Source of the DNA: Clostridium sp.
Lineage (GTDB): Bacteria > Bacillota > Clostridia > Lachnospirales > Lachnospiraceae
Assembly: GCA_031275405.1 (NCBI GenBank)
Contig: JAISOV010000026.1
Span: 1 to 64,000 of the forward strand
Direction: 5' to 3'
Length of the DNA stretch: 64,000 bases
Shown: positions 33,612 to 42,911 of the stretch, piece by piece
Numbering within the stretch: the first letter of the stretch is position 1
Layout of the letters: the number at the start of each line of letters is the position of its first letter
Notes under the pieces: model-generated
What the model was told of the DNA's origin: nothing
Seen by the model: the letters and a program-made list of their open reading frames with translations, nothing else
Database searches by the model: none
Made by a program: the position numbers and the translations under genes

Positions 33612-34538
33612 ATGAAAAAAAATAGCAGGGAAGAACTGCTGATTTTGGCCATACTGGCGGCCAGGATATGCCGACATGGGAACCATCCGGGATATGGGAG
33701 ACGAGGAAAGTCGTTTCCCCCAAGAAGGAGATGGCAGACACGGGAGCTTTACGCGGCGCAAAACACCCAGACAGTGCCGCAGGAAGAAGATGGGGAAGAT
33801 CTGGCTCCGGGAGAAAACGTCTTTTTTCTGGAAGCCCCCCGGACGGACCGGCTGAACCCGGATTTTTATTACTACGCGATACAGAAAGAACTGATCAGCA
33901 GCGACGGAAAAGCTGTCATCGAATACGACGTGAAGCTTCCGCAGTTACGGGAGAACGGCGCGGCGTCGGAAAGGATCAACCAGCAGATCTGGGAAACCTA
34001 CCAGTCCTTGCTTGCCGCCGTCAAGGCAAGGCTGGACGCGGGTACGACCTTTCGGGAGTACCATAGGGATCGGGAGGCGGATCACGGCCCGCAGGGCGAC
34101 GGGGCTTTGGCGTCTCCGATTTATCATTATATCTATCAGGCGAATTACCGGATCACGCTGTATAGCAGCAAATATCTGTGCGTCCTCATAGAAGAATATG
34201 AAAATACAGGCGGCGCACATGGAATGCCCTACCGGGACGTGCTGATCTTCCGGGTGGCAGACGGACTTCCGGCGGCGCAGGATTCGCTGTTTGCCGAGAA
34301 CCGGGAGGCCTGGGAGCAGAAAAAGGAAGAAGCCTTTGCCGAAGAAATCAGGCGGCAGCCGGAGCTTTACTGGGAGAACGCGATGGACACCGTACGGCGA
34401 GACAGCGAAACCAGCAGGCAGGGTTACTACCTGACCAGAGAAGGGGTCGTGTTCTACTATGCCCCGTATGAACTGGCGCCCTACGCTGCGGGCTATGTGG
34501 AAGCCCTGGTACCCTATGCACAGCTGCCGCTGAAATGA
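33612..34538 (+). CDS. DUF3298/RsiV-PdaC-like extracytoplasmic protein, altered N-terminus
   Basis: The C-terminal 220 residues (IEYDVKLPQL, YHYIYQANYRITLYSSKYLC, EYENTGGAHGMPYRDVLIF, VVFYYAPYELAPYAAGYVE) match the DUF4163/DUF3298 pair of RsiV and PdaC. The start ATG 33612 has AGGAGCGG upstream. The expected membrane segment is cut short after LLILAILAA and followed by a basic, unlikely stretch (RICRHGNHPGYGRRGKSFPP), so the N-terminus may be frameshifted or internally deleted. Function: possibly cell-wall stress sensing; not certain. Confidence 0.65.
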   Translation: MKKNSREELLILAILAARICRHGNHPGYGRRGKSFPPRRRWQTRELYAAQNTQTVPQEEDGEDLAPGENVFFLEAPRTDRLNPDFYYYAIQKELISSDGKAVIEYDVKLPQLRENGAASERINQQIWETYQSLLAAVKARLDAGTTFREYHRDREADHGPQGDGALASPIYHYIYQANYRITLYSSKYLCVLIEEYENTGGAHGMPYRDVLIFRVADGLPAAQDSLFAENREAWEQKKEEAFAEEIRRQPELYWENAMDTVRRDSETSRQGYYLTREGVVFYYAPYELAPYAAGYVEALVPYAQLPLK

Positions 34539-34565
34539 AAAGAAAGCACCCCGGGCGTGGAAGCT

Positions 34566-34630
34566 GCCCCGCCGATGCCAGGCGACCGGAAACGTCTCGC
34601 CAAACAGCGGGGCATTTTTCTGTTCTTTCG
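34566..34630 (+). terminator. Likely terminator after the DUF3298-like gene
   Basis: GCCCCGC and GCGGGGC enclose an inner stem GGCGA/TCGCC; ATTTTTCTGTTCTTTC follows. Confidence 0.55.
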
Positions 34631-34699
34631 CTGTGGCCTTTTCCATGCGTCCGCGTGTATGTGCAGGGCTGTCTGGATTTTTTGAAAATGAGAAATCTT

Positions 34700-35356
34700 T
34701 CATATCTCCTGCTCCGTTCCCTTCCAGAGGAAACCAGGGAACCTGATCTTTAGATACTCTTTGATCAGCCTTACGCAGTTGTCGATCCCCACCCGCTGGC
34801 TGTTGATGGTCAGGTCGTAATTGACCGGGTTAGTCCAATGATTCCCTCCTGTGTAATGCTCATAATAAGCGGCCCGGTACTGGTCTGTTTTTGCAATGGA
34901 GGTGTGAGCGGTTTCCTCGTTTACCTTCATTTTGTTCATCACCCTTTCCACGCAAAAGGCTCTGGGCGCTTCCATGTAGATACTGATCACATGGGGGCAG
35001 TCCTTTAAGATCCAGTCGGCACACTTTCCCACAATGACACAGGACTCGGACTGGGCCAGATTGAGGATGATCTGCTTCTGGAATTCAAACAGCCGCTTGT
35101 CAGACACAAAATCCGTATCCACAGGATTGGGCTTGAAGCTTTTAGGCAGACCCCTTAACAGACTGGAGAACTTTTTCCCTCTGATCTTTTCGTTGACCTC
35201 GTTAAACAGATCCTCGTCCAGCCCGCTTAACTGGGAGGCCAGGGTCAGGATCCTGTTTTCATAACAGGAGATACCCAGCTCTGCCGCCAGCCTGGAAGCC
35301 ACTTCTTTTCCGCCGCTTCCAAACCCTCGGGCGACAGTGATTACATAATGATCCAT
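34700..35356 (-). CDS. Cytidylate-kinase-like protein
   Basis: The 218-residue P-loop protein starts YVITVARGFGSGGKEVASRLA, where GFGSGGKE replaces the usual Walker A, and has CVIVGKCADWIL and a lid-like region RVMNKMKV. It belongs to the cytidylate-kinase-like family found widely in Clostridia, whose substrate is unsettled. It is the last gene of the leftward amino-acid transport operon, 41 bp after the aminotransferase. Confidence 0.85.
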   Translation of the reverse strand: MDHYVITVARGFGSGGKEVASRLAAELGISCYENRILTLASQLSGLDEDLFNEVNEKIRGKKFSSLLRGLPKSFKPNPVDTDFVSDKRLFEFQKQIILNLAQSESCVIVGKCADWILKDCPHVISIYMEAPRAFCVERVMNKMKVNEETAHTSIAKTDQYRAAYYEHYTGGNHWTNPVNYDLTINSQRVGIDNCVRLIKEYLKIRFPGFLWKGTEQEI

Positions 35357-35397
35357 ACATCCCTCTCATTCCGCCGCAGCAGGCGGCAGGCATCCCA

Positions 35398-36612
35398 TCA
35401 GACAAGGCTTTCCACAGTGTCTTTCAGTATTTCGTAAGCTTTGTCACAATCTTCCCGGGTCAGAATCAGAGGCGGAACCATGCGAATGATGCTGGCGCCA
35501 ATGGACGTGATGAGAAGCTTTCTTTCCAAACAGCCCTGTTTCACGTCCCTTCCCTTGACAGTCTCGTCAAATTCCACGCCAATCAAAAGACCCTGTCCTC
35601 TGACCTCTTTGACACGGGGCAGTTTTTTCAGCCGTTCCATAAAGTAGGTTCCCATTTTGCGTGCATATCCCGCAAGATCCCGTTCTAAAAGCTCTGTGAT
35701 CTGGGCTAAGGAAGCGGCGCAGGACACCGGATGTCCGCCGTAAGTGGTTCCATGGGAGCCGGGGGTAAACGCTTTCGCGACCTCTTCTCTTGCGCAAACG
35801 GCTCCTATGGGCATCCCCCCTCCCATGGCTTTTGCCATGGACACCACATCCGGCTTGATCCCGTAATTCATAAACGCCATGATCCCTCCGCACCTGCACC
35901 AGCCGGTCTGGACCTCGTCCAGGAGCAGCAGCAGGCCCTTTTCATCACACAATCTGCGCAGCCCCGCCATGAACTCACCGGTGGCAACCATGACCCCGCC
36001 TTCCCCCTGCACCGGCTCCACCATGATGGCAATGGTCTGATCCGTAACCGCCGCTTGAAAGGATTCCAGATCATTAAAATCCGCATAGGAAAACCCGGGG
36101 GTCATTTTCCCAAATCCTGCCTGGCAGGCATTTTCAGGCTGTCCTGTGGCGCTCATGGAACCGAAGGTCCTGCCATGAAAAGAACGTCTGGCCGTGACAA
36201 TGTGGTATTTTTCAGGCGCACAGTTTTCCACCCCATATTTTCTGGCCATTTTTATCATAGCCTCATTGGCTTCCGTGCCGGAATTCTGAAAAAAGATTTT
36301 GTCCATGCCAATGGTGGTGCAGATTTTTTCAGCCAACAGCACCTGCGGGATGGTGTAAGGGTAATTGAACGTGTGAATCACGTCGCTGACTTGATCCTTG
36401 ACTGCTTCAACCACCTTTTCATTGCAGTTCCCCGCGCTGTTTACCGCAATCCCCGCATAGAAATCCAGATAGCCTGTACCTGTTTCATCGTATAGATACA
36501 TATTCTTTGCGGTTTCCGCCACAAAATCAAACCGTTCACAGGTCTCGATGATATATTTCTTTGCTTTTGCCTTTAATTCTTCTTTTGACAAACCCGTATT
36601 TTTCAGTCTCAC
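35398..36612 (-). CDS. Class III aminotransferase (acetylornithine/GABA type)
   Basis: I take GTG 36612-36610, with GGAGGG about ten bases upstream; the frame is open to 36678 without a site. The 404-residue enzyme has NSGTEANEAMIKMARKY, SFHGRTFGSMSATG, LLLLDEVQTGWCRCG and the PLP-lysine motif MAKAMGGGMPIGA. It moves the terminal amino group of an omega-amino acid to 2-oxoglutarate. Lying in an operon with an amino-acid importer and a cupin regulator, it may catabolise the imported compound rather than make arginine. Confidence 0.9.
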   Translation of the reverse strand: MRLKNTGLSKEELKAKAKKYIIETCERFDFVAETAKNMYLYDETGTGYLDFYAGIAVNSAGNCNEKVVEAVKDQVSDVIHTFNYPYTIPQVLLAEKICTTIGMDKIFFQNSGTEANEAMIKMARKYGVENCAPEKYHIVTARRSFHGRTFGSMSATGQPENACQAGFGKMTPGFSYADFNDLESFQAAVTDQTIAIMVEPVQGEGGVMVATGEFMAGLRRLCDEKGLLLLLDEVQTGWCRCGGIMAFMNYGIKPDVVSMAKAMGGGMPIGAVCAREEVAKAFTPGSHGTTYGGHPVSCAASLAQITELLERDLAGYARKMGTYFMERLKKLPRVKEVRGQGLLIGVEFDETVKGRDVKQGCLERKLLITSIGASIIRMVPPLILTREDCDKAYEILKDTVESLV

Positions 36613-36720
36613 AATCCTGCACCCTCCGCTGGTCGGTTCGCTGCTTACGCGTATGACCCACAGAGAGTATGGCGTCATACGGCTTTGATACGGTGCCTTA
36701 TGAAAAACACCGTGACTACC

Positions 36721-37272
36721 TCATACGAAAGAGAATACGGACGTCAGCCTGACTGTTTCCGTTCCTTCGTTGCAATACCAATGCTTGGCGTCGGAATCAA
36801 AGCGAAAAGCCTCCCCTTGAGAAATCGCGTAGGCTTTTCCTCTCACCTTTAAGGTCAGAGTTCCCGCCGTCACCGTCACATACTCCACCGTATTTTCACC
36901 ATGGGAACCGCTATAGTAGCAGCCTTTGGGGTAAATATCCATGCCGTAAATCTCAAAGGGCCTGCCTTTTTCATAGGGAAAATAAGTAAATACGCTGTAT
37001 TGACCCTCTACCTCCTTGGTAGGAACTATTTCCTCCTTGGAGATATAATAGATTTCCTGCCTTGGAGTTTCCATCAGCTCCGTCAGCTCCACTCTCAAGC
37101 CGCTTACTACCTTTACCAGGCAGCCGATGGAAGGGTTTGTTTCTCCCCTCTCTATCTGAGCCAGCATACTTTTGCTCACTCCGGTCTGCTCTGCGGTTTC
37201 TTCCAGGCTTAAATTTTTCGCCACCCGTATTTTCCTCAAATTTACTGCTATGTTCCTGTTGATGTGGTTCAA
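36721..37272 (-). CDS. XRE-family regulator with cupin sensor domain
   Basis: The start is TTG 37272, with AAGGAG seven bases upstream. Residues 8-62 form a helix-turn-helix (LSLEETAEQTGVSKSMLAQI) and residues about 105-180 a cupin (YYSGSHGENTVEYVTVTAGT, GEAFRFDSDAKHWYCN). Such proteins repress uptake or catabolic genes until a ligand binds the cupin. It sits inside the operon it probably controls. The 108 bp after it contain short inverted repeats (CGGTG..CACCG; GTATG-ACGC-CATAC) that could be operators. Confidence 0.9.
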   Translation of the reverse strand: MNHINRNIAVNLRKIRVAKNLSLEETAEQTGVSKSMLAQIERGETNPSIGCLVKVVSGLRVELTELMETPRQEIYYISKEEIVPTKEVEGQYSVFTYFPYEKGRPFEIYGMDIYPKGCYYSGSHGENTVEYVTVTAGTLTLKVRGKAYAISQGEAFRFDSDAKHWYCNEGTETVRLTSVFSFV

Positions 37273-37301
37273 AGGATCAGCTCCTTACTAAAAATTTCTT
37301 T

Positions 37302-38036
37302 TCAACCGTTCATAAATCTGGATAAAAACTCCTTTGTCCGGGGATTTTCGGGCGACTGAAACAGCTTTTCCGGGGGACCGCTTTCCGCAATCACTCCCTG
37401 ATCCATGAAAATCGTCCGGTTGGACACAGCTCTGGCAAAAGCCATTTCATGCGTGACGATCATCATGGTCAGACCCTCCTTGGCAAGCTCCCGGATGACG
37501 TTTAACACCTCTCCCACCATTTCCGGATCCAAGGCGGAAGTCGGCTCGTCGAACAGCAGCACTTCGGGTTCCATGGTCAACGCTCTCGCGATGGCCACCC
37601 TCTGCTGCTGCCCGCCTGACAACTGGGCGGGCTTTGCGTGAATATAGGGAGCCATGCCTACCTTTTTCAGATACTTCATGGAAATTGCGCGAGCCTGCTC
37701 CCTGTTCTTTTTCAAAACCTTCCGGCAGCCTGACATACAGTTTTCAAGCACCGTCATGTTGTGAAACAGGTGAAAGGACTGGAACACCATTCCCACCCTG
37801 GAACGGTATTCATTGATCTTTTTCTGGGAGCCTCCGATTTCCTTTTCCATGAAGAGAATCCTGCCTTCCGTTTTGCTCTCTAACAGGTTCAGGCACCTCA
37901 GCAAAGTGGATTTGCCCGAACCGGAGGATCCTATCATACAGATCACTTCCCCCTTCTCAATGCTGAAATCAATATCTTTTAGAACTTCGTGAGCGCCAAA
38001 GGCCTTTCTCAAATGCTCCACACAGATAACCGCCAT
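37302..38036 (-). CDS. Polar amino-acid ABC transporter ATPase
   Basis: The 244-residue ATPase of the GlnQ/HisP type has Walker [16 protein letters not shown], signature [15 protein letters not shown], Walker [15 protein letters not shown] and switch His VTHEMAFAR. It powers the permease encoded 13 bp upstream. Confidence 0.95.
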   Translation of the reverse strand: MAVICVEHLRKAFGAHEVLKDIDFSIEKGEVICMIGSSGSGKSTLLRCLNLLESKTEGRILFMEKEIGGSQKKINEYRSRVGMVFQSFHLFHNMTVLENCMSGCRKVLKKNREQARAISMKYLKKVGMAPYIHAKPAQLSGGQQQRVAIARALTMEPEVLLFDEPTSALDPEMVGEVLNVIRELAKEGLTMMIVTHEMAFARAVSNRTIFMDQGVIAESGPPEKLFQSPENPRTKEFLSRFMNG

Positions 38037-38049
38037 GCCCGTTTCCCCC

Positions 38050-38790
38050 CTAATCCGTCAAATACTCTGTGGCCAGTTCATAGTCCTTTTTATCCTCCAG
38101 CTTCTTTTCCAGAACAGACAGCAGCTTTGTGAAAATGGTACAAAGCACCAGATAGATGGTGCCTGTAATGAGGAACGCTTCAAAATAACGGTAATAGGTG
38201 TTGGCCGCCGTCTTCGTGGCAAAATAGAGTTCCGCGATTCCTATGACGTTGAGGACGGAAGTCATTTTCAGATTGGTAAGGAACAAATTGCCCATCTCCG
38301 GCACAATGTTGCGGAACGCCTGAGGCAGTACGATGGAAAGCATAATGGTAAAATGGGACATTCCCAAAGCCTTTCCCCCCTCAAACTGCCCATTATCTAT
38401 GGAAAGAATGCCGCCCCGCACAGTTTCCGCCATATATGCCCCCGTATTGAGGAGGATGACCAGAACGGCGGCGCTGAAAGAGGATATGTCGATTCCGTTC
38501 TGCTTTAGCCCATAATAAACCGCCATGGCCTGAACCATCATGGGCGTTCCCCGAAAGACGTACATAAAAAGATTGCCGGCTCCTTTCAGAACGTTGCCAT
38601 ACGCCTTTTTCCATAGGCTATCCTCCGGGTGGATCGGTGTGGACTGGATGATCCCAAGGAGAAAACCCAGTAAAAAGCCCGCTAAAGTGCCAAGTACGGA
38701 GGTTTCCAGCGTGATCAGAGTTCCCTTCCAGAAATACACGCCGTATTTCTGTAGTAAAAAGAAAATCCATTCAAAAAGATTCTTTTCCAT
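38050..38790 (-). CDS. Polar amino-acid ABC transporter permease
   Basis: The 246-residue HisM/GlnP-type permease has about five membrane segments, the EAA-type loop [20 protein letters not shown] followed by [18 protein letters not shown], and [18 protein letters not shown] single permease gene suggests a homodimer. AGGAGG precedes the ATG. Confidence 0.93.
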   Translation of the reverse strand: MEKNLFEWIFFLLQKYGVYFWKGTLITLETSVLGTLAGFLLGFLLGIIQSTPIHPEDSLWKKAYGNVLKGAGNLFMYVFRGTPMMVQAMAVYYGLKQNGIDISSFSAAVLVILLNTGAYMAETVRGGILSIDNGQFEGGKALGMSHFTIMLSIVLPQAFRNIVPEMGNLFLTNLKMTSVLNVIGIAELYFATKTAANTYYRYFEAFLITGTIYLVLCTIFTKLLSVLEKKLEDKKDYELATEYLTD

Positions 38791-38838
38791 CCCGATTCCT
38801 CCTGGATACCTGTTTCCAAAAAGCGGAAGTGTCGCTTC

Positions 38839-39711
38839 CTACTCGCCAAGGGGCTGCAACGTAACGGCAAGATCCATTAATTCCTTCATATCCTCTTCTT
38901 TCCAGTCAATGGCGTCCAAAGCGCTGTCCAGCTTCTCCCGCAGCTCGGTATTTCCCGTTTTTACGGCAATGCAGACATCCAAGGACTGACCCTCCGGTAT
39001 GGCAAACCCGCCTTCCCCTTCCAGTTTGACATAGGTAAGATCCGGATTGGAAATAGCAGCCGACATCGAGGTGGGTTCATCCAGCACACCGCAGTCGGCA
39101 GTTCCCATAGAAACGGCCATAATCACTTCCGAAGTGGTTTCATAATATGTCAGAGGTTTCACTTCCGGTATCTGGGGAACGTACTGTTCCCATATGGTGC
39201 CAATCTGCGTCGTGGCGGAAGCCCCTTGAAAATCCGACAAAGCTGTGGCATTGGCAAAGGATCCGTCCTTTTTCACCACAATCACTGTGTCTCTGATGTA
39301 ATAAGGATCCGTAAAGTCTACGTTTTGCTCCCGTTCCTCCGTATAGCCCATTCCTGCTATGATAGCGTCATAATCTCCCGAATTCAGCCCCAGCACAATG
39401 CTGGACCAGTCAACCTTATGTATTTCCAGTTCCATTCCCAGCTGATCTGCCAGCTTTTTCGCCAGCATAACGTCATAACCATATGCATAGTCGCTGGTTC
39501 CGTAGATCGGCAGCGCCTGATCTCCGTTAGACACTTCCTGTTCCGACTGCGTCCAATTAAAAGGCGCATAGGCGCATTCCATTCCCACCTTCAGCACCGG
39601 CTTCCCCGAAGTTCCGCCAGCCGATGCTCCCGAAGCAGAGCCGCAGCCTGTAAAAAGGGGTACCAGCAGGAAAACACACAGTGCCAAACGAATCATTTTA
39701 CTTTTCATCAT
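38839..39711 (-). CDS. Amino-acid-binding lipoprotein of the ABC transporter
   Basis: The start ATG 39711-39709 has GGGAGG five bases upstream; a second ATG follows at once. The lipobox LFTGC anchors the 290-residue protein, and the SBP_bac_3 fold is shown by LKVGMECAYAPFNW, GYDVMLAKKLADQLGMELEI, DAIIAGMGYTEEREQNVDFT and DYYIRDTVIVV-type strands. It delivers a polar amino acid to the permease. The leader carries a promoter and an immediate terminator hairpin. Confidence 0.93.
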   Translation of the reverse strand: MMKSKMIRLALCVFLLVPLFTGCGSASGASAGGTSGKPVLKVGMECAYAPFNWTQSEQEVSNGDQALPIYGTSDYAYGYDVMLAKKLADQLGMELEIHKVDWSSIVLGLNSGDYDAIIAGMGYTEEREQNVDFTDPYYIRDTVIVVKKDGSFANATALSDFQGASATTQIGTIWEQYVPQIPEVKPLTYYETTSEVIMAVSMGTADCGVLDEPTSMSAAISNPDLTYVKLEGEGGFAIPEGQSLDVCIAVKTGNTELREKLDSALDAIDWKEEDMKELMDLAVTLQPLGE

Positions 39712-39756
39712 CACGACCTCCCAAAAAACTTCCTGTAGCTGATTTCCGGTAACCAT

Positions 39757-39796
39757 ACAAAAAACAAAGGCACCGGATTCCTCCAACGCCTTTGTT
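39757..39796 (-). terminator. Terminator hairpin inside the transporter leader
   Basis: AACAAAGGC (39796-39788 leftward) pairs with GCCTTTGTT (39771-39763), followed by a T run. It begins within about seven bases of the expected transcription start and ends 46 bp before the gene, so it should cut most transcripts unless something prevents it. Confidence 0.7.
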
Positions 39797-39809
39797 CAAG
39801 ATAAACTTC

Positions 39810-39838
39810 ATTATATCTGTCTTTCATTGATTTGTCAA
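39810..39838 (-). promoter_or_regulatory. Consensus promoter of the amino-acid transport operon
   Basis: TTGACA (39838-39833), 17 bp, TATAAT (39815-39810): a perfect match on the leftward strand. The stretch 39839-40035 beyond it holds no gene, only a small AGTGC/GCACT hairpin. Confidence 0.88.
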
Positions 39839-40035
39839 TATGGATTGAAACAATATTTTGCACAAACATTTTGCATGGACAACGTATTTACAAGACAATT
39901 AGCAGAACCAGTGCAATATATCGCACTATATCATTACTATATCGTCACTATATTGTTCCAGGCAAAGCCGGAAAAATCCCTGCCGGAAGCCGCCATGTTC
40001 CATACGAACTTCATGAAAACGAGTATAAAACGCCA

Positions 40036-42243
40036 TTATTGAGACGGCCTTTCATTCCGCTTATTTGCGGATTGTGATCGAAGGATCTGCGCCGCACCTG
40101 CTTTTATGCCGTTCAGATCCAGTTCTTCCCCAGCCCTGGTTTTGATCTCGGTGGTAACGCCGTCTTTGCGTATCGTCAGTTTCGCGTCGCCCAAAAAGGC
40201 CGCGCTGCCCTGAACGTCCGTAATACGGTAACTGCCTTTCACCGTGCCTTGGATCTCGATACCCTTTGAAGTGGATAAAACGATCCGGCTCTCGCTCTCG
40301 CTCGTCACGATAAAGTCCGCCGCTTCATTCACCGTGATATGGACGTCTTTGCCTGTCGATTCCAGTTTTGCGTACACCTCGTCATTCGACACGCCAACCT
40401 CAACCGGAGCAGCCTCGTTCTTACTTGTTACGGTAAATGTTGTCTGATCTGGCAGTCTGTATACGACCGGATAGTCACTGAAATTTCCCGATAGCGGTTT
40501 CACGAGCATCGCGCCCTCTACCTGATCAATCGGTAAGCCGTTTTCATCCGACACGACTGCGTTATCAAAGCTGGCTGTATACATACTGGATCCCTTCTGA
40601 TACGCGTCCGCGTTTCCATTGGATAAACCCGTCTTAATCGCGGAGTATTTTACAACCGATATTTCAGAGTTTTGACTGCCGCTGCCAATGAGGGTAGCCG
40701 GACTCAAAGCATAACTCCACGTGTTCCCGTTCACGTTCACACGCACGCTGCGCACGGAACTCGAACCCGTCGCCGGATAATTGTTGTCCCATACCATAAT
40801 ATCATACTGTCCGCCGCCAAGGTTCTTCACCGCATATGGGACGACGGCATGGCCATAGTGATTGCCGGCTACAACGAGTACGACGGGTTCCTTGCCGGTT
40901 CGCTCAAAATCGGCGACGGCGGCCACGATCGATGCAATGTTGCCGTTCGTTTCCGTTCTGGAGGAAGACACCAAGACAAGCGCCTGCGCCACATGGTACC
41001 GTTCGATCAGCTTCGTTAAACTCGCAGCACTGTCTTTCGGCGGCGCCAAACCAAATAACGCGCTCACGTTTCCAAAATCCACCAGCTTCTCGTCGCCTTT
41101 GAAGAACGAGGAGGAAGTGGCTGCCATCCCAAAGCAGGAGCCGCTCCATGGCTTGCCGTTAGACCAGGCGTCCCAATACAGATATCCATCCTGCTTCCCC
41201 AGCACGGAAACATAAGTCTCCAGCGGAATACTGTAAGTACTGCCATATCCAAACGACGCGGCTGTGTTCGCAAACTGGTACGTATCCTCTGAAAATCGAT
41301 ACTTTTTCGGTTCGGCCACCGCGACGTCTATGCTCGTCACCGCCTGCCCCGAATCCTCCGCCGTAATGAGCAGCTGAGTGATTCCGGGTTTCAGCGCTTC
41401 ATAGGTACTGCCCTTCTCACGGAACGACAAAATGGTATCGTCCAGAACGCTGATATGATAAGCCTGATTGGACGCGTCCGCCGGTAATGCCTTGATCGTC
41501 AACACTCCCGTATCCCCGACCAGCAGACTCGTTAAATCCGAAGGCGCCGCCGCAAATTCTCTCACCAGTACCGGCTCCGCCACAGTGACCTCACAGGTCC
41601 CGCTCACCTGCCCATCCCTGGTACTGACGGTGATCACGGCTGTTCCGGCCTGCTTAGCGCGGACGGTAAAATCACCGTCTATCACCGCGACGCTTTCGTC
41701 AGACGAGCCAAACAGCAGCTCGGCGCCGGACGCCGCAGAGGGCGTTACCGCCACAGCCAGCGCAGCGGACTCTCCGACATGCAGGCGCAGAGTATCCGGA
41801 CTGACGCGAATCTCACTGACAGAAGGCGGCAGTTCGTCCGCTCCGCTCTGGTCGGAGCCATCCCGGCCCGTATCGGAAGCCACTGACCCTGCCGGCCTGA
41901 TCACGATGGAATTCCCGGACGCCGGCACTTCCGCCGACTTCGGCGCTTCCGAAGGCACGGTTGCCGGAGCTTCCGTACTCTTCGGTACGGCGGCGGGCGC
42001 CTGGGCTGTATGAGAGGGATTTACCGTAATGGAAACCTGATTCTGATTCTCCTGCGGTACCCGTTTCAGATCGTTGATTCTCTTTAGTAAATCGGACTGA
42101 GAATTCCCTGTTGAGCCGCCTGCGCTGATCGTAGCGCTTTTGATACTGACAGCCGCTTGAACCTGCGCCGGAAAACTCTGAAGCATCAGTGTCAAACTCA
42201 GTGCAATCGCTGATAATAGACCAAAAATCCGCTTATTCATCAT
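40036..42243 (-). CDS. Secreted Ig-like (Big_2) protein with cysteine-protease-like domain
   Basis: ATG 42243 follows GGAGG by five bases. A signal peptide (about 1-34, SFPAQVQAA) leads to a Pro/Ala/Ser-rich linker, two bacterial Ig-like domains (about 145-225 and 235-310; VSEIRVSPDTLRLHVGESAA) and a domain at about 325-560 with WSGSCFGMAATSSSFF, GNHYGHAVVPYAV and YDIMVWDNNYP. The Cys, His and Asp/Asn order is that of papain-like peptidases. A beta-rich C-terminal part follows. A host- or food-protein-facing enzyme is likely. A consensus-like promoter lies at 42325-42353. Confidence 0.75.
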   Translation of the reverse strand: MMNKRIFGLLSAIALSLTLMLQSFPAQVQAAVSIKSATISAGGSTGNSQSDLLKRINDLKRVPQENQNQVSITVNPSHTAQAPAAVPKSTEAPATVPSEAPKSAEVPASGNSIVIRPAGSVASDTGRDGSDQSGADELPPSVSEIRVSPDTLRLHVGESAALAVAVTPSAASGAELLFGSSDESVAVIDGDFTVRAKQAGTAVITVSTRDGQVSGTCEVTVAEPVLVREFAAAPSDLTSLLVGDTGVLTIKALPADASNQAYHISVLDDTILSFREKGSTYEALKPGITQLLITAEDSGQAVTSIDVAVAEPKKYRFSEDTYQFANTAASFGYGSTYSIPLETYVSVLGKQDGYLYWDAWSNGKPWSGSCFGMAATSSSFFKGDEKLVDFGNVSALFGLAPPKDSAASLTKLIERYHVAQALVLVSSSRTETNGNIASIVAAVADFERTGKEPVVLVVAGNHYGHAVVPYAVKNLGGGQYDIMVWDNNYPATGSSSVRSVRVNVNGNTWSYALSPATLIGSGSQNSEISVVKYSAIKTGLSNGNADAYQKGSSMYTASFDNAVVSDENGLPIDQVEGAMLVKPLSGNFSDYPVVYRLPDQTTFTVTSKNEAAPVEVGVSNDEVYAKLESTGKDVHITVNEAADFIVTSESESRIVLSTSKGIEIQGTVKGSYRITDVQGSAAFLGDAKLTIRKDGVTTEIKTRAGEELDLNGIKAGAAQILRSQSANKRNERPSQ

Positions 42244-42324
42244 GATAACCTCCATTTTGTAAAATTAAAGAGCAGAAGTCATACCGCGATACATGCATTG
42301 GGAAATCTATTTTTGGTTTTTTAT

Positions 42325-42353
42325 ATTTTATCACAGTCGTTTGCGTCTGTCAA
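42325..42353 (-). promoter_or_regulatory. Promoter of the secreted Ig-like/protease gene
   Basis: Leftward TTGACA (42353-42348), 17 bp, TAAAAT (42330-42325), giving a leader of about 75 nt. Confidence 0.75.
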
Positions 42354-42443
42354 CGATGTTTTGTCATAACAGCACGGCAGGAAGCATTGATATGTCCATG
42401 CAAGACCATGAGCGGACTCCGGTAAAAATAAAAAAGCTTCCCC

Positions 42444-42473
42444 TTGACAATTCTGAAAAGAAACACTTATAAT
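42444..42473 (+). promoter_or_regulatory. Promoter of ileS
   Basis: TTGACA (42444-42449), 18 bp, TATAAT (42468-42473). Confidence 0.85.
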
Positions 42474-42480
42474 GAAATCT

Positions 42481-42842
42481 ATACCAAGTCCTAAGTCACT
42501 CAGCGACCAAGAATCCGCGAAGCGGATTCCTCATAAACAGCAGGCGTTGACGAAGAGAGTAGATGCTTTTCCAAAGTTCCAGCGAGCCGATGACGGTGTG
42601 AGATCGGTACGAGTAAAAGAGCGTAGAAGATCGCTTCCGAGCCGCCCGGGCCAAAGGAGACCAGTAGTCCGGGCCGGTGTTCCACCGTTAGCGGAAACCA
42701 TATGGCTCCCCGTCTGTGCGCGGGCCGGGAATGTATGATGTAACAGGTGGTAAATGCGGAGCGGATCCCGGGCGGATCCTTCCCTAAGAGAACCTGCCCT
42801 ATGGGGCAAAGGCCTCGTCCTATTACAGGGCGGGGCTTTTTT
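42481..42842 (+). promoter_or_regulatory. T-box leader (isoleucine type) with terminator
   Basis: A structured leader of about 360 nt lies between promoter and ileS. The T-box core AGGTGGTAAATGCGG (42745-42759) has the UGGU that pairs with an uncharged tRNA ending ACCA. The terminator is a 10-bp stem (42812-42821 with 42827-42836, two G-U pairs) and six T. ATC triplets at 42603 and 42630 in the 5' part could be the Ile specifier; I cannot fix which. Uncharged tRNA-Ile should allow read-through into ileS. Confidence 0.85.
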
Positions 42843-42911
42843 CATCCCATGCCATTTCTGGAAAGCAAACGCAAAGACAGCGCCCGGGAAGCAAACAAAA
42901 AGGAGTATGCC

